NCBI GenBank assembly: GCA_003169695.1
Contig: PNAS01000044.1
Coordinates: 17,996 to 81,995 of the forward strand
Source: Spartobacteria bacterium
GTDB lineage: Bacteria; Verrucomicrobiota; Verrucomicrobiia; Chthoniobacterales; UBA10450
Direction: 5' to 3'
Length of the DNA stretch: 64,000 nucleotides
Below, one piece after another: positions 17,236 through 26,227 of this stretch. Each line of letters begins with the position of its first letter. Position 1 is the first letter of the stretch. The position numbers and the translations under genes were made by a program. The notes below the pieces were generated by a model, which was not told the origin of the DNA, made no database searches, and was given only the letters and a program-made list of their open reading frames with translations.

Positions 17236-18474
17236 ATGAACGAACCTGTTTACATTCTCGGCGGTGGCCGAACCGATTTTAAGCGCAACCTGAAGAAGGA
17301 AGGCAAGACGATCCGCGATCTGATTACGGAATCCGGCCGGAAAGCGATTAGCGATGCGAAGATCGATCCGGGCGAAATCAACGCTGGGACGGTTGGCAAT
17401 TTCAACGCCGGCCAATTCACGAAACAACTGCACCTCGGCGCGTTTCTTCCAGAGATCGATCCGAAGCTGCACGGCATTCCCACCATGCACACCGAGGCCG
17501 CGTGCGCTTCCGGCGCGCTCTCCGTTTTGCTCGCCTCGCAGTGGATCATGGGCGGTTTTTACGATGTCGTCCTGGTCGTTGGCGCCGAACAGCAAAAAAC
17601 GATGTCGTCTCTCGATGGCTCCGATGTCCTCGGTGCTGCGGCTGATTATCACATCGAGAAACCGGAGTACGGCGACTTCATGTTCCCGAAGTTGTTTGGC
17701 AAGATTGCGCAGATTTACATCGATAAATATGGCGTCTCCGAGAATGCCCTGGCCCAGGTCGCCTATAAGAATTACGCGCATGCCAGGCTCAATCCATTGG
17801 CGCAGATGCGCGACGCGGATCTGACTTACGATTGCGCGTCACAAGTATCCGACAAGAATCCGAGCGTCGCGCCTCCGCTCAAAGTTTCCGATTGCTCACA
17901 GATCACCGACGGGGCCGCCTCGCTGGTGCTCTGTTCGGAGAGATATTTGCAAAGCATCGGCCGCGACAAATCGAAACTGGCGCGTCTGCTCGGTTTCGGT
18001 CACACCACTGATTACCTCGCGCTCGCGAAGAAGGATGCCCCGACATTCTCGACGGCGCGGAAAGCCGCGACGAACGCGTTCTCGATGGCAAACCTGAAGC
18101 CGCGCGACATGCAGGGAGCGGAAGTGCACGATTGCTTCTCCATCACCGAGATTATCGCTTACGAGATTCTCGGTCTGGCCGAGCCTGGAAAGGGCGCGGA
18201 GTTAGCCATGAGCGGCGCGACCGCGTTGCCCCAAGTGCGCGGCGAGCACGTCAGCGGGAAAATCGACTTCGAGATTCCGGTCAATACCGGCGGTGGTTTG
18301 ATCGGCGATGGCCATCCGGTCGGCGCGACCGGCGTGCGCCAGGTATTTGACGCGTATCAGCAGATTACCAATCAAGCTGGCGCCCGACAGATTAAGAACG
18401 TGAAAAACTTTCTTACCTTCAACATGGGCGGCAGCCTCACGACTTCCGTTGCCATGATTTGGGGCCGGGAGTAA
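17236..18474 (+). CDS. thiolase-family acetyl-CoA acyltransferase
   Basis: The 412-residue enzyme has the catalytic Cys90 in HTEAACASGALSV, His in AEVHDCFSITE and the C-terminal GDGHPVGATGVRQ motif where the second thiolase Cys is replaced. This pattern belongs to the SCP-2/SCP-x type of thiolase-like enzymes rather than classical biosynthetic PhaA. It would cleave or condense 3-oxoacyl-CoA. The ATG at 17236 starts the normal YILGGGRTDFKR strand; the upstream ATG lies in the palindromic element. Confidence 0.82.
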   Translation: MNEPVYILGGGRTDFKRNLKKEGKTIRDLITESGRKAISDAKIDPGEINAGTVGNFNAGQFTKQLHLGAFLPEIDPKLHGIPTMHTEAACASGALSVLLASQWIMGGFYDVVLVVGAEQQKTMSSLDGSDVLGAAADYHIEKPEYGDFMFPKLFGKIAQIYIDKYGVSENALAQVAYKNYAHARLNPLAQMRDADLTYDCASQVSDKNPSVAPPLKVSDCSQITDGAASLVLCSERYLQSIGRDKSKLARLLGFGHTTDYLALAKKDAPTFSTARKAATNAFSMANLKPRDMQGAEVHDCFSITEIIAYEILGLAEPGKGAELAMSGATALPQVRGEHVSGKIDFEIPVNTGGGLIGDGHPVGATGVRQVFDAYQQITNQAGARQIKNVKNFLTFNMGGSLTTSVAMIWGRE

Positions 18475-18519
18475 CGACCACCTGTAGCGGCGCTCTATGA
18501 CCACCGATTGGCGGATCCC

Positions 18520-18903
18520 TTACGCCGCGTGCGCGTGAGATCGTGAAATCGCGTTCAGATGCGCGCGAAGCGAGGAGAGACGAACTCTGACGTCCCGGCA
18601 ACGATCGCGTTCGCGCGCGGCGTCTGTTTCCGGCAGGTGCTGGGCCTCGTACGGCGGTCGGGCTGGCTTCAGGCAATCTTTAACAAAGTCATTCGCGATG
18701 CGAGCCCGCTCCAGATTCACGGAGCTGGGGTCTTTCTCGGCTTCCGCGAGCGCGATGTCTCGTATCGCAGCGTAAGCATTAATCTCGTCGACGACGTAGC
18801 TCGTCATCCTGAAATCGGCGGGTTTCGTCCGTTGCGGCAGAGGCTTCTGGGAAATGTTTTTTGGTAAGAATACCGTGCGCAGAGATGGTTGAGTTAGCTG
18901 CAT
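18520..18903 (-). CDS. hypothetical protein
   Basis: About 127 residues starting MQLTQPSLRTVFLPKN, with a plausible helical core (VVDEINAYAAIRDIALAEAE, ARIANDFVKDCL). The C-terminal third is arginine-rich and less convincing. No family was recognised. It is listed because composition in the first 85 residues looks coding and the competing plus-strand frame does not. Confidence 0.35.
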   Translation of the reverse strand: MQLTQPSLRTVFLPKNISQKPLPQRTKPADFRMTSYVVDEINAYAAIRDIALAEAEKDPSSVNLERARIANDFVKDCLKPARPPYEAQHLPETDAARERDRCRDVRVRLSSLRAHLNAISRSHAHAA

Positions 18904-18993
18904 GAAGAATAAATCAGCATCTCCCGTGCCTCTCTCGGAGCCTCTTTGGACCTTGGTCGAGGCCCTCGCCGCCGAAGGTCCCGTTTCGCACAA

Positions 18994-19062
18994 TTGTAGG
19001 GCGTCTGTGTCAGACGCCTCCCCGGTGCAGTTCGATTGGCGTTTCACAGAAACGCCCTACAA
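18994..19062. repeat. REP-like double hairpin (TAGGGCG type)
   Basis: Two inverted copies of a TTGTAGGGCG-headed unit lie at 18994-19018 and 19038-19062. Each unit folds on itself: GGCGTCTG-TGT-CAGACGCC and GGCGTTTC-ACA-GAAACGCC. The stems differ in sequence but keep pairing, i.e. compensatory change. This is the paired layout of bacterial REP/BIME repeats. Confidence 0.8.
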
Positions 19063-19137
19063 ATCCGTCTTTGAATTGCTGCCGTGGCGACATTTTCGCT
19101 GTCTCGTGCTTGTGATCTCGCTAACGTGCACAACCTG

Positions 19138-19947
19138 ATGAGCGCTTCCGATTCCGATGCCACGATGGCCGTCTTTCTCGACCTGGAAAACATCGCCATC
19201 GGTGCGCTTGACGCGCAATTTCCCGCGTTCGACATCCGAAAGGTGCTCGAGCGTCTGCTCCTAAAGGGCCACATCGTGGTCAAGAAGGCCTACTGCGATT
19301 TCGACCGTTACAAGACGTTCAAACGCGGGCTGCACGAGGCGGCGTTCGAGTTGATCGAGATCCCACACGTTCGCCAGTCCGGCAAAAACTCCGCCGACAT
19401 CCGCATGGTCGTCGATGCGCTCGACCTCTGCTACACCAAGAGCCACGTCGACACCTTCGTCATCATCAGTGGCGATTCGGACTTCTCGCCGCTGGTCAGC
19501 AAACTGCGCGAGAACGCCAAGACCGTCATCGGCGTCGGCGTCAAGAAGTCGACCTCTGATCTCTTCATCAGCAACTGCGACGAATTTATCTATTACGACG
19601 ATCTCGTGCGCGTCGAGCCGGCGAAGAAGCGTTCCAGCGCTGCCCCGGCTGCACCGGCAGCTAGACCTGCGCGTGAAAAGGATCATGGCTCAGGACCCTC
19701 CATCGACGGAGCGCTCGAGCTTCTGACGAAAACCTTGGAAGCACTGCGCGCTGAACGAGGTGAGGACTATCCGATTCGCGGTTCCCTGGTGAAACAAGCT
19801 ATTAAGCGCCAGAACCCCGGCTTTAACGAGCGCGCGCACGGGTTCCGTGCCTTCAACGAGCTCCTCCTCGAAGCCCAAAAGCGCGGCCTCCTAAAGTTGG
19901 AGGACGACAAACAAGCCGGAACTTACATCGTCCACGCGATCGAGTAG
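19138..19947 (+). CDS. NYN-domain ribonuclease-like protein with C-terminal LOTUS/OST-HTH domain
   Basis: The 269-residue protein opens with the NYN (PIN-like, DUF88/LabA) domain at ~8-160: VFLDLENIAIG, a NSADIRMVVDALD loop and the acidic ISGDSDFSPLVSKL motif, all candidate metal-binding positions. A Pro/Ala-rich linker leads to a LOTUS/OST-HTH-like domain at ~195-265 (YPIRGSLVKQAIKRQNPGFN and RGLLKLE). Such proteins are thought to bind or cut RNA. The ATG at 19138 is chosen because the longer frame adds a Cys-rich leader without similarity. Confidence 0.82.
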   Translation: MSASDSDATMAVFLDLENIAIGALDAQFPAFDIRKVLERLLLKGHIVVKKAYCDFDRYKTFKRGLHEAAFELIEIPHVRQSGKNSADIRMVVDALDLCYTKSHVDTFVIISGDSDFSPLVSKLRENAKTVIGVGVKKSTSDLFISNCDEFIYYDDLVRVEPAKKRSSAAPAAPAARPAREKDHGSGPSIDGALELLTKTLEALRAERGEDYPIRGSLVKQAIKRQNPGFNERAHGFRAFNELLLEAQKRGLLKLEDDKQAGTYIVHAIE

Positions 19948-20001
19948 GGAGAGACAGAATTGGGGCCGCCGAAGACGAATCGGCACGCGAATGTAACCTT
20001 C

Positions 20002-20757
20002 TTAGCCCAGGTAAAACCCGCCGTTCACGTTTAGCACGTGGCCGGTGATGTAGGACGCCATCGGCGAGCAGAGGAATAAGGCGGCGTCGACGATGTTTTT
20101 GGCGTCGCCCAATCGGCCAAGCGGAATCTGTTTGATGAAATTTGCGGTTACTTCGTCCGGCATGCCTTTGCTCATGCCGACGTCGATGAAGCCGGGCGCG
20201 ATCGCATTCACGGTGATGTTCTGCCGCGCGAACTCACGCGCGGAGACTTTCGTGAGCGCGATGATGGCGGCTTTGCTCGAAGAATAATTCGCCTGGCCGA
20301 AAAGGCCCATCTGTCCGCTGACGGATGATAAATTCACGATCCGCCCATCCTTACGCAAAATGGCGGCGGCCTTCTGCGTGACATTGAAGGTGCCGGTCAA
20401 GTTTACGCGCACGACGCTTTCGAAATCCTCCAACGTCAATTTTTTGATCGTGCGGTCGCGAATGATTCCGGAGTTGTTGATCAGGATGTCGAGACCGCCG
20501 AACTTATCGCCGATCGTTTTCATCATGGCCTCGACCTGTTCAGGATTTGTGACGTCGCACTCGATGATCACCGGTTTTTTCAATTCCTTTGCGACTGTAG
20601 CGGCATCCGATTGGTTCTGACCGGCGGAGTCGGCGATGTAATTGACCACGCATTGCGCCCCGCGCTGGCTAAACGCCTTGATCATCTCTGCGCCGAGGCC
20701 CCGCGAGCTGCCGGTCACGAGCACGACTTTACCGGTGAAATCGAGGGGGTCGTTCAT
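20002..20757 (-). CDS. fabG: FabG-type 3-oxoacyl-ACP/acetoacetyl-CoA reductase (SDR)
   Basis: The 251-residue short-chain dehydrogenase has the NADP-binding TGSSRGLGAEM motif (residues 15-25), NNSG at 95-98 and the Ser145, Tyr158, Lys162 triad (LSSVSGQMG, YSSSK). It reduces 3-oxoacyl thioesters to 3-hydroxyacyl thioesters. Near a thiolase and a CoA mutase, a CoA-linked role (PhaB-like) is as likely as fatty-acid synthesis. Its start overlaps the upstream membrane-protein gene by four bases. Confidence 0.82.
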   Translation of the reverse strand: MNDPLDFTGKVVLVTGSSRGLGAEMIKAFSQRGAQCVVNYIADSAGQNQSDAATVAKELKKPVIIECDVTNPEQVEAMMKTIGDKFGGLDILINNSGIIRDRTIKKLTLEDFESVVRVNLTGTFNVTQKAAAILRKDGRIVNLSSVSGQMGLFGQANYSSSKAAIIALTKVSAREFARQNITVNAIAPGFIDVGMSKGMPDEVTANFIKQIPLGRLGDAKNIVDAALFLCSPMASYITGHVLNVNGGFYLG

Positions 20758-21281
20758 TGAGGAGGTTGATGATTGTTGGTGGCTGGTTGAGAGGCGAGGG
20801 GAGCGCGCGAGTATCGACGGACGATGAGGGCGATGGGAAGTCCCACCAAGAACATAACAATGACCATGCTCCTCATGACTTCGGGAACGGTGTGCCGCGG
20901 CTTAATGGAGGCCAGCGGCAGGACGACACAGGTCATAAAGACGTAGACCGCCACACCGTAGGCTAGCCCCGAAGCGACGGCGCGCTGCGTCAAGAAGCGG
21001 AGTTTTCGGCTGACTGCGTAAAAGAGGCACGCGGCCACGAACACGATTAGAAAATGCGCCGCCAGACCCAACGCGGCGCTGGTCAGGCCGCGGTTGAATG
21101 AGTCCTGTCCGAAAAGGCCGGTGGCAATCCCCTGGAGACCCCGGATTGGCCCGACGCCTCTCAAGGCCCAAATAACGAACGCGGACGAGATATCCAAAAC
21201 TCCAGCGATCAAACCGGCCCACGCGATCGCCGGAAAAGCCTGCGATCGTTCGGTCTTTTGTGGGGAAGCCGATGCACTCAT
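20754..21281 (-). CDS. four-helix membrane protein, function unknown
   Basis: The 175-residue protein has four predicted membrane helices (AIAWAGLIAGVLDISSAFVI, a central LGLAAHFLIVFVAACLFYAV, YGVAVYVFMTCVVLPLA, and SMVIVMFLVGLPIALIV) and a short polar tail. It resembles small inner-membrane proteins annotated only as hypothetical. It is the first gene of a two-gene transcript with fabG (ATGA overlap). Confidence 0.65.
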   Translation of the reverse strand: MSASASPQKTERSQAFPAIAWAGLIAGVLDISSAFVIWALRGVGPIRGLQGIATGLFGQDSFNRGLTSAALGLAAHFLIVFVAACLFYAVSRKLRFLTQRAVASGLAYGVAVYVFMTCVVLPLASIKPRHTVPEVMRSMVIVMFLVGLPIALIVRRYSRAPLASQPATNNHQPPQ

Positions 21282-21344
21282 GCGCGGACGTTAGGCTGAA
21301 ACGGCATTGCTCGACAAGCGATTGCCGCTAAGATTTCAAACTCC

Positions 21345-22493
21345 ATGGCCGCACCGATCCGAGTTCTCACTGCTGTGCCGATCTGCGACGGCCACGACAG
21401 CGCGATCAATACGATCAATCTCGAGTTTATCCGGCATGGAATCGAAGTGGTTTATCTCGGATACCACCGATACGCGACGGACATGGTGCGCGCTGCGATC
21501 CAGGAAGACGTAAAGGCGCTTGGCATCTCCAGTTACAATGGAGGGCACGTTGAATTCTTCTCCGAGGTGGCGAGGCTCTTGAGGAAACAAGGCGCTGATT
21601 ACATCAAACTTTTCGGCGGCGGCGGCGGCACGATCACGGGTAACGACGACGTGATTATGCGGCGAAACGGCGTCGATAAGATTTTTTTTGCCGGCACGTC
21701 GTTGGCGGACATGGTCGATTACGTGCACAAACATTACGGCGGACCACACAAACCTTTTCGCGGCAGCAAGCCGAATGCCGATATGCAATTGGCGCGCAAG
21801 TTGACCGAGATCGAGGACGCGTACGCAAATGGGAAGAAGAAACGCCCAACGCCCAAGGGAAGAAAGAGCAAGAAGAGCAATCACGGCCAGACCCGCGTCT
21901 TCGGTTTTACCGGACCGGGCGGCGCGGGCAAGACGACGCTGATCGACGAGCTCGTGCTGCGTCTCCTGCATCGCGAACCGAAAGCGCGCATCGCGATTCT
22001 CTCACATGATCCGAGCGTGGTTGGCGCGGGCGCTTTGCTCGGCGATCGCGCAACGATGATCAATTCGCAGAACGAACGTGTTTTCATGCGCAGCATGGCC
22101 ACGCGTGGTCAAGCCGGCGGGCTTTCTCCCGCGACCGAAGATTGCCTGATGCTTCTGGCGGGATCCGGCTTCGATTACGTGATTATCGAAACGGTTGGCA
22201 CCGGCCAGGAGGCAATGCCGTTTCAGACCGGTCTTGTGCACAAAACCATCTTGGTCATGAATCCCGATTACGGCAGCCGTCTGCAATTGCAGAAGATCGT
22301 TATGCTCGATCTGGCCGACATCGTGGTCGTGAACAAGAGCGACCAGGAACGCGCGCGCACGGCGACTTCTGAAATTGGACGCAGACTTGATCAGAACAAG
22401 CAATCGCAGATTCTCGTTTCGACGGTGGCGAACCGGCATCGTGATGCGGGTGTGGATGAGTTGTGCGATTTATTAACCGAGCAAAACGTATGA
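21345..22493 (+). CDS. B12-binding domain fused to MeaB-like G-protein chaperone (N-terminal half of split IcmF)
   Basis: The 382-residue protein has a cobalamin-binding domain at ~5-135, with the base-off ligand motif CDGHDSAIN, ISSYNGGHVEFF and FGGGGGTI. A charged Lys-rich linker (~150-185) leads to a G-protein domain with P-loop GPGGAGKTT, HDPSVVGAGALLGDRATM, ETVGTGQEAM and NKSD. In canonical IcmF (about 1,100 residues) these two domains precede the mutase domain in one chain; here the mutase is the next gene, overlapping by four bases. The protein should load and protect adenosylcobalamin for that mutase. Confidence 0.85.
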   Translation: MAAPIRVLTAVPICDGHDSAINTINLEFIRHGIEVVYLGYHRYATDMVRAAIQEDVKALGISSYNGGHVEFFSEVARLLRKQGADYIKLFGGGGGTITGNDDVIMRRNGVDKIFFAGTSLADMVDYVHKHYGGPHKPFRGSKPNADMQLARKLTEIEDAYANGKKKRPTPKGRKSKKSNHGQTRVFGFTGPGGAGKTTLIDELVLRLLHREPKARIAILSHDPSVVGAGALLGDRATMINSQNERVFMRSMATRGQAGGLSPATEDCLMLLAGSGFDYVIIETVGTGQEAMPFQTGLVHKTILVMNPDYGSRLQLQKIVMLDLADIVVVNKSDQERARTATSEIGRRLDQNKQSQILVSTVANRHRDAGVDELCDLLTEQNV

Positions 22494-24337
22494 GCAAACT
22501 GGGACAGGTGGTCGAAGCGGTTGAGAACTACAATGAGTTCGTTCTCAAAGAGGTAAAACGAGCTCGGACCGACGAGGCATTTGGTCAGCAAATGGTCGAT
22601 CGCTGGAACGATGTGAAGGCGAAGACGCCCATCGGGACGGCGCCGACTGGTTTGAAATTGCCGCGTCTCGCCTTACCGGAAATCGACGAAGCCGGCGAGA
22701 TTACCCGTTACTTGTTAGGCGAAGGCTTGCCGGGCGAGTTTCCCTTCACCAACGGCGCCTATCGCGAAATGTACCTCGAGCCGCTGCGCGAATTGGAAGC
22801 CGGCAGCTACGGGAAGGCTGGAAAAAATGGTAAGAATGGCCATGCCAGGAATGGAAGAAATAGCCCGAAGATCGCTGCACCCAAAGCCGTTGAAGTGGAG
22901 GAACCGACGCGACTTTTTTCCGGACTCGGTCTGGCCGAAGACACCAACGCGCGCTTTCATTTTCTAACCGGTCATCAACGCAGCGCGCGTCTGAGCACGG
23001 CGTTCGACGGACCTACGCTTTATGGAATCGACAGCGATGCGGAAGGCGTTTTCGGCAAGATTGGCGAAGGCGGCCTCGCGATCGATACCTACGAAGACAT
23101 GGTCCGTCTCTACGACGGCTTCGACATGGGCTCGGCCGCTTTTTCCGCGTCGATGACGATCAGCGGCCCGGCGCCGATTATCATGGCGATGTACATAACG
23201 GCGGCAAAAAAGCGTTTCGGCCCGCAGGTGGTTCCAAATCTGCGCGGCACCATCCAAGCCGATATTTTCAAAGAAGTGCAGGCGCAGAACGAAACGATTT
23301 TTCCCACGGAAGCGTCGCTGCGTTTCCTCTGCGACATGATCGAATGGACCACGCGGGAAATGCCGCGTTGGTATCCGGTGTCGATCAGCGGCTATCACAT
23401 TGGCGAAGCAGGCGCGACGCCAGTGCAGCAAGCGGCTTACACCGTTTCGAACGGCTTTGCTTACGCCGAGATGCTCGCCGCGCGCGGGATTCCGGTCGAT
23501 CAGTTCGCGCCCCGTCTTTCCTTCTTTTTGGATTGCGGTCTCGATGTTGAATACATAGCGCTGGCCCGCGTTTCGCGCCGCATCTGGGCCATCGGCATGC
23601 GCGATGTTTTCGGCGCGGGTCCGAAAGGGCAAATGTTCAAACTGCATACGCAGACGAGCGGTCGATCGTTAGTCGCGGCGGAATTCAAAAACAATCTCAC
23701 GCGCACGGCGGCGGAGTTGATGCTGGCCTATATGAACGGCACGAACTCCTGCCATTCGAACAGCGCCGATGAGCCGTTTACTACGCCGAGCGAAGAGTGG
23801 ATTCGCCTCGCGGCGCACGGGCAGGCGATCCTGCTCGACGAATCCGGCATCTTTAAACACACCATGAACATGCTGAGCGGTTCGCCTGGCATGAAAGCGG
23901 TCGAACGTGCGGTCGAAGCGGCGATGCTCGAAGAATTCCGACAGATCGAAGAGTTCGGTGGTGTGTTGCCGGCGATCGAACATCGTTATCAACGGAGCCA
24001 GATTCAAAACGCGGCCCATCGTTACGAACAGCAGATCTACGATGGCACCCGCCCGATCATCGCGTTGACCAAGTACAACGACCTGAAGGACGAAATGCCC
24101 GAAGTGAAAATGGTGCGCACGCCGCGCGCCAAGAAACAGCTTCAGGTCGATCGACTGGCGAAGTTCAAAAAGAGAAACGCCGAAAAGGCGAAACACGCGC
24201 TCGATAAGTTGGCCGATGTGGTCGAGAGCGGGAAAAATTGCTTCCCGACGCTGATCGAGGTTGTGGAAGTTTGCTCGTTAGGCCAGATCACCGGCCGACT
24301 GCAGGATATCGTCGGCCATTTCCGTCCGATGGTGTAG
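22490..24337 (+). CDS. acyl-CoA mutase catalytic subunit, IcmF-like
   Basis: The 615-residue adenosylcobalamin-dependent mutase lacks its own B12 domain. Diagnostic stretches are RLSTAFDGPTLYGIDSD, MTISGPAPIIMAMYI, VSISGYHIGEAGATPVQQAA, DQFAPRLSFF, and QTSGRSLVAAEF. These are closer to isobutyryl-CoA mutase (IcmF) than to methylmalonyl-CoA mutase as I recall the families. Substrate (isobutyryl/butyryl-CoA or a branched analogue) is inferred. Residues ~110-135 form a Gly/Asn/Lys-rich insertion of unknown role. The ATG at 22490 overlaps the upstream stop; a start at 22463 would run inside the preceding gene. Confidence 0.83.
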   Translation: MSKLGQVVEAVENYNEFVLKEVKRARTDEAFGQQMVDRWNDVKAKTPIGTAPTGLKLPRLALPEIDEAGEITRYLLGEGLPGEFPFTNGAYREMYLEPLRELEAGSYGKAGKNGKNGHARNGRNSPKIAAPKAVEVEEPTRLFSGLGLAEDTNARFHFLTGHQRSARLSTAFDGPTLYGIDSDAEGVFGKIGEGGLAIDTYEDMVRLYDGFDMGSAAFSASMTISGPAPIIMAMYITAAKKRFGPQVVPNLRGTIQADIFKEVQAQNETIFPTEASLRFLCDMIEWTTREMPRWYPVSISGYHIGEAGATPVQQAAYTVSNGFAYAEMLAARGIPVDQFAPRLSFFLDCGLDVEYIALARVSRRIWAIGMRDVFGAGPKGQMFKLHTQTSGRSLVAAEFKNNLTRTAAELMLAYMNGTNSCHSNSADEPFTTPSEEWIRLAAHGQAILLDESGIFKHTMNMLSGSPGMKAVERAVEAAMLEEFRQIEEFGGVLPAIEHRYQRSQIQNAAHRYEQQIYDGTRPIIALTKYNDLKDEMPEVKMVRTPRAKKQLQVDRLAKFKKRNAEKAKHALDKLADVVESGKNCFPTLIEVVEVCSLGQITGRLQDIVGHFRPMV

Positions 24338-24374
24338 AGGCCACGGCTCGACCGTCGCCCTCCGAAATTCGAGG

Positions 24375-24809
24375 TTACTTCTTTGCAGCGCGCTTGAGAT
24401 GCATGTTCTGTCCGTAGAAGGCGAGGCAGCGCGGATCCTCCACGTGCGTGGTTTTCATCGAGACGATGATGCCGTCGCCCACACGCGTAATCGTGCCGGT
24501 GCCGGAATTGCTGAAGCTGTCTTCGAATTTGAATTGAAGAGTGTTGCCGGAAACCTTCGCGGCTCCCTGACCTTCCGGCGCGGCGCCGTGGCCATCGGCG
24601 TAGGCACCATCGAACGTGACCTGCATCGAATTGCCGGATTGTTCGATGCTCAATTGAAAAACTGCCCGGCCGTTGAGGAATTTCTCGGCACGGTACTCGC
24701 CCGCCCAATTCTGGGCGTCAGCGGCATGGACCGCGAGGCAAGTGGCCAGCGTTAGGAAAGCAACGAGAATAATGGGCCGGAAGACAGAGGGAGAGGAAAG
24801 CGTGCTCAT
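24375..24809 (-). CDS. secreted small hypothetical protein
   Basis: The 144-residue protein has a signal peptide (hydrophobic LVAFLTLATCLAV, cleavage near VHA) and a beta-rich mature part with an AEKFLNGRAVFQLSIEQSGN strand pair and KVSGNTLQFKFED. The pattern suggests a small lipocalin- or calycin-like barrel but no family was recognised. It is convergent with the mutase gene. Confidence 0.6.
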   Translation of the reverse strand: MSTLSSPSVFRPIILVAFLTLATCLAVHAADAQNWAGEYRAEKFLNGRAVFQLSIEQSGNSMQVTFDGAYADGHGAAPEGQGAAKVSGNTLQFKFEDSFSNSGTGTITRVGDGIIVSMKTTHVEDPRCLAFYGQNMHLKRAAKK

Positions 24810-24916
24810 AAGGAAATCACGAGGCTGATTGCTCCGCCGCGCTAGCTATTCGAAAACGGGCGTGGCGGAATTCGCATTGTGAGCATTATGGCCCCCGCAT
24901 TATTCTGCGCGCATCC

Positions 24917-26227
24917 ATGGCCTCTTCCCAATTAGACACTGGGGCAAGTGCGCGCACTCGAATCGCGGCGCGGCTCCTGCCGTTTCTTTTTCTCCTTTAC
25001 GTCGCGAACTATCTCGATCGCACGAACATCGCCTATGCGACGCTGGGGATGACGGGCGACCTGGGCCTGACCGATTCGGTGTTTGGCACGGCGAGCGGAA
25101 TTTTCTTCATTGGATATTTCGCGCTGCAAATTCCCGGGGCGCTGCTGGTGGAACGCTGGAGCGCCAGGCTCCTGCTCGCGATAACGCTCATCACATGGGG
25201 AGCACTTACAACGCTCACCGGTTTTGTGCGCAGTCCGCTGGAGCTTTACGGCGCGCGTTTCCTGCTGGGCGCGGCCGAGGCGGGCTTTTTTCCCGGTGTC
25301 ATTGTCTATCTTTCTCACTGGTTCATTTATCAGGATCGGGCCAAGGCGCTGGCGCGGTTTATGGCCGCCATTCCAATTGGATTCATGATCGGCGGACCCA
25401 TTGCCGGCGCGGTTCTCGGTGTGCATTGGCTGGGCATCACCGGATGGCGATGGCTTTTTCTCCTGGAAGGTCTGCCTGCCGTTGTGCTAGGAATCGCGGC
25501 GCTGTTCGTGCTGCCGGATTGGCCTAACGAAGCGCGATGGCTTCGGCCCGACGAACGCGATTGGATCACTACTCGCCTTGCGGAAGGGCGACAAGCCAAA
25601 GCACACTTAGAGCACGTTACGATTTGGCAAGCGCTCCGGCATCCCGCAGTGCTGGTGCTCACGGCCGGGCTATTCTTCACCTATACCGGTGGCTATGCGT
25701 TTTGGTTTTGGTTTCCTACGATGCTCCAGCGTTTCACTGGTTGGACCGATGTTCAACGCATCGGCTGGGTCGGCGCCATTCCGTTTGTGGCGGGCCTGAT
25801 CGGAATGCTTGTTCTCGGCTGGAGCTCCGATCGTACGGACGAGCGGCGGTGGCATTTTGCCATTCCTCAACTGACGGCCGCGCTCGCGCTCGGCGTGTGG
25901 TTTTTCATTCCACATTCGAACGTGATGCTCATTGCGGTGTTCACACTCGTCGGCTTCGGCACCGTCGCCTATCTGCCGTCGTTCTGGGCGCTGCCCTCGG
26001 CATTTCTCACGAGTTCGGCAGCGGCCGCAGCGGTGGGCTTTATCAATTGCACAGCTAGCATCGGCGGATTCGTCGGTCCAAAGATTATCGGCAACCTGAG
26101 CCAGCGCAGCGGCTCGTTCAGTTCTGGCTTCATCTTTATGATCTCGTGCTGGACGATCGCGTCATTGCTGGTGCTGCTGTGCCCGCGGGAAAATGTGGGA
26201 GGGGCCTCAGTGCCCCGACCAACGTGA
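24917..26227 (+). CDS. MFS transporter, anion:cation symporter (ACS)-like
   Basis: The 436-residue protein has twelve hydrophobic helices. LYVANYLDRTNIAYA in helix 1 and the loop VERWSARLLLA are typical of the ACS branch of the major facilitator superfamily (tartrate, phthalate and sugar-acid importers). Substrate is unknown. Its stop codon overlaps the GTG start of the RAYT gene, and the upstream REP lies inside its last codons. Confidence 0.85.
   Translation: MASSQLDTGASARTRIAARLLPFLFLLYVANYLDRTNIAYATLGMTGDLGLTDSVFGTASGIFFIGYFALQIPGALLVERWSARLLLAITLITWGALTTLTGFVRSPLELYGARFLLGAAEAGFFPGVIVYLSHWFIYQDRAKALARFMAAIPIGFMIGGPIAGAVLGVHWLGITGWRWLFLLEGLPAVVLGIAALFVLPDWPNEARWLRPDERDWITTRLAEGRQAKAHLEHVTIWQALRHPAVLVLTAGLFFTYTGGYAFWFWFPTMLQRFTGWTDVQRIGWVGAIPFVAGLIGMLVLGWSSDRTDERRWHFAIPQLTAALALGVWFFIPHSNVMLIAVFTLVGFGTVAYLPSFWALPSAFLTSSAAAAAVGFINCTASIGGFVGPKIIGNLSQRSGSFSSGFIFMISCWTIASLLVLLCPRENVGGASVPRPT
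26194..26219. repeat. REP sequence, left copy
   Basis: Twenty-six bases starting TGTGGGAGGGGCCTCAG contain a GGGGC-CTCAGT-GCCCC hairpin. An inverted copy with two differences lies at 30622-30647. The pair flanks the RAYT gene, as expected of REP sequences recognised by this class of transposase. Confidence 0.75.

Noticed and set aside
18559..18867. Plus-strand reading frame opposite the hypothetical minus-strand gene
   Set aside because: Its translation is less protein-like than the minus-strand frame and has no start signal; neither is certain.
21250..21344. Cobalamin riboswitch upstream of the split IcmF genes
   Set aside because: The leader is too short and no B12-box-like sequence was seen.
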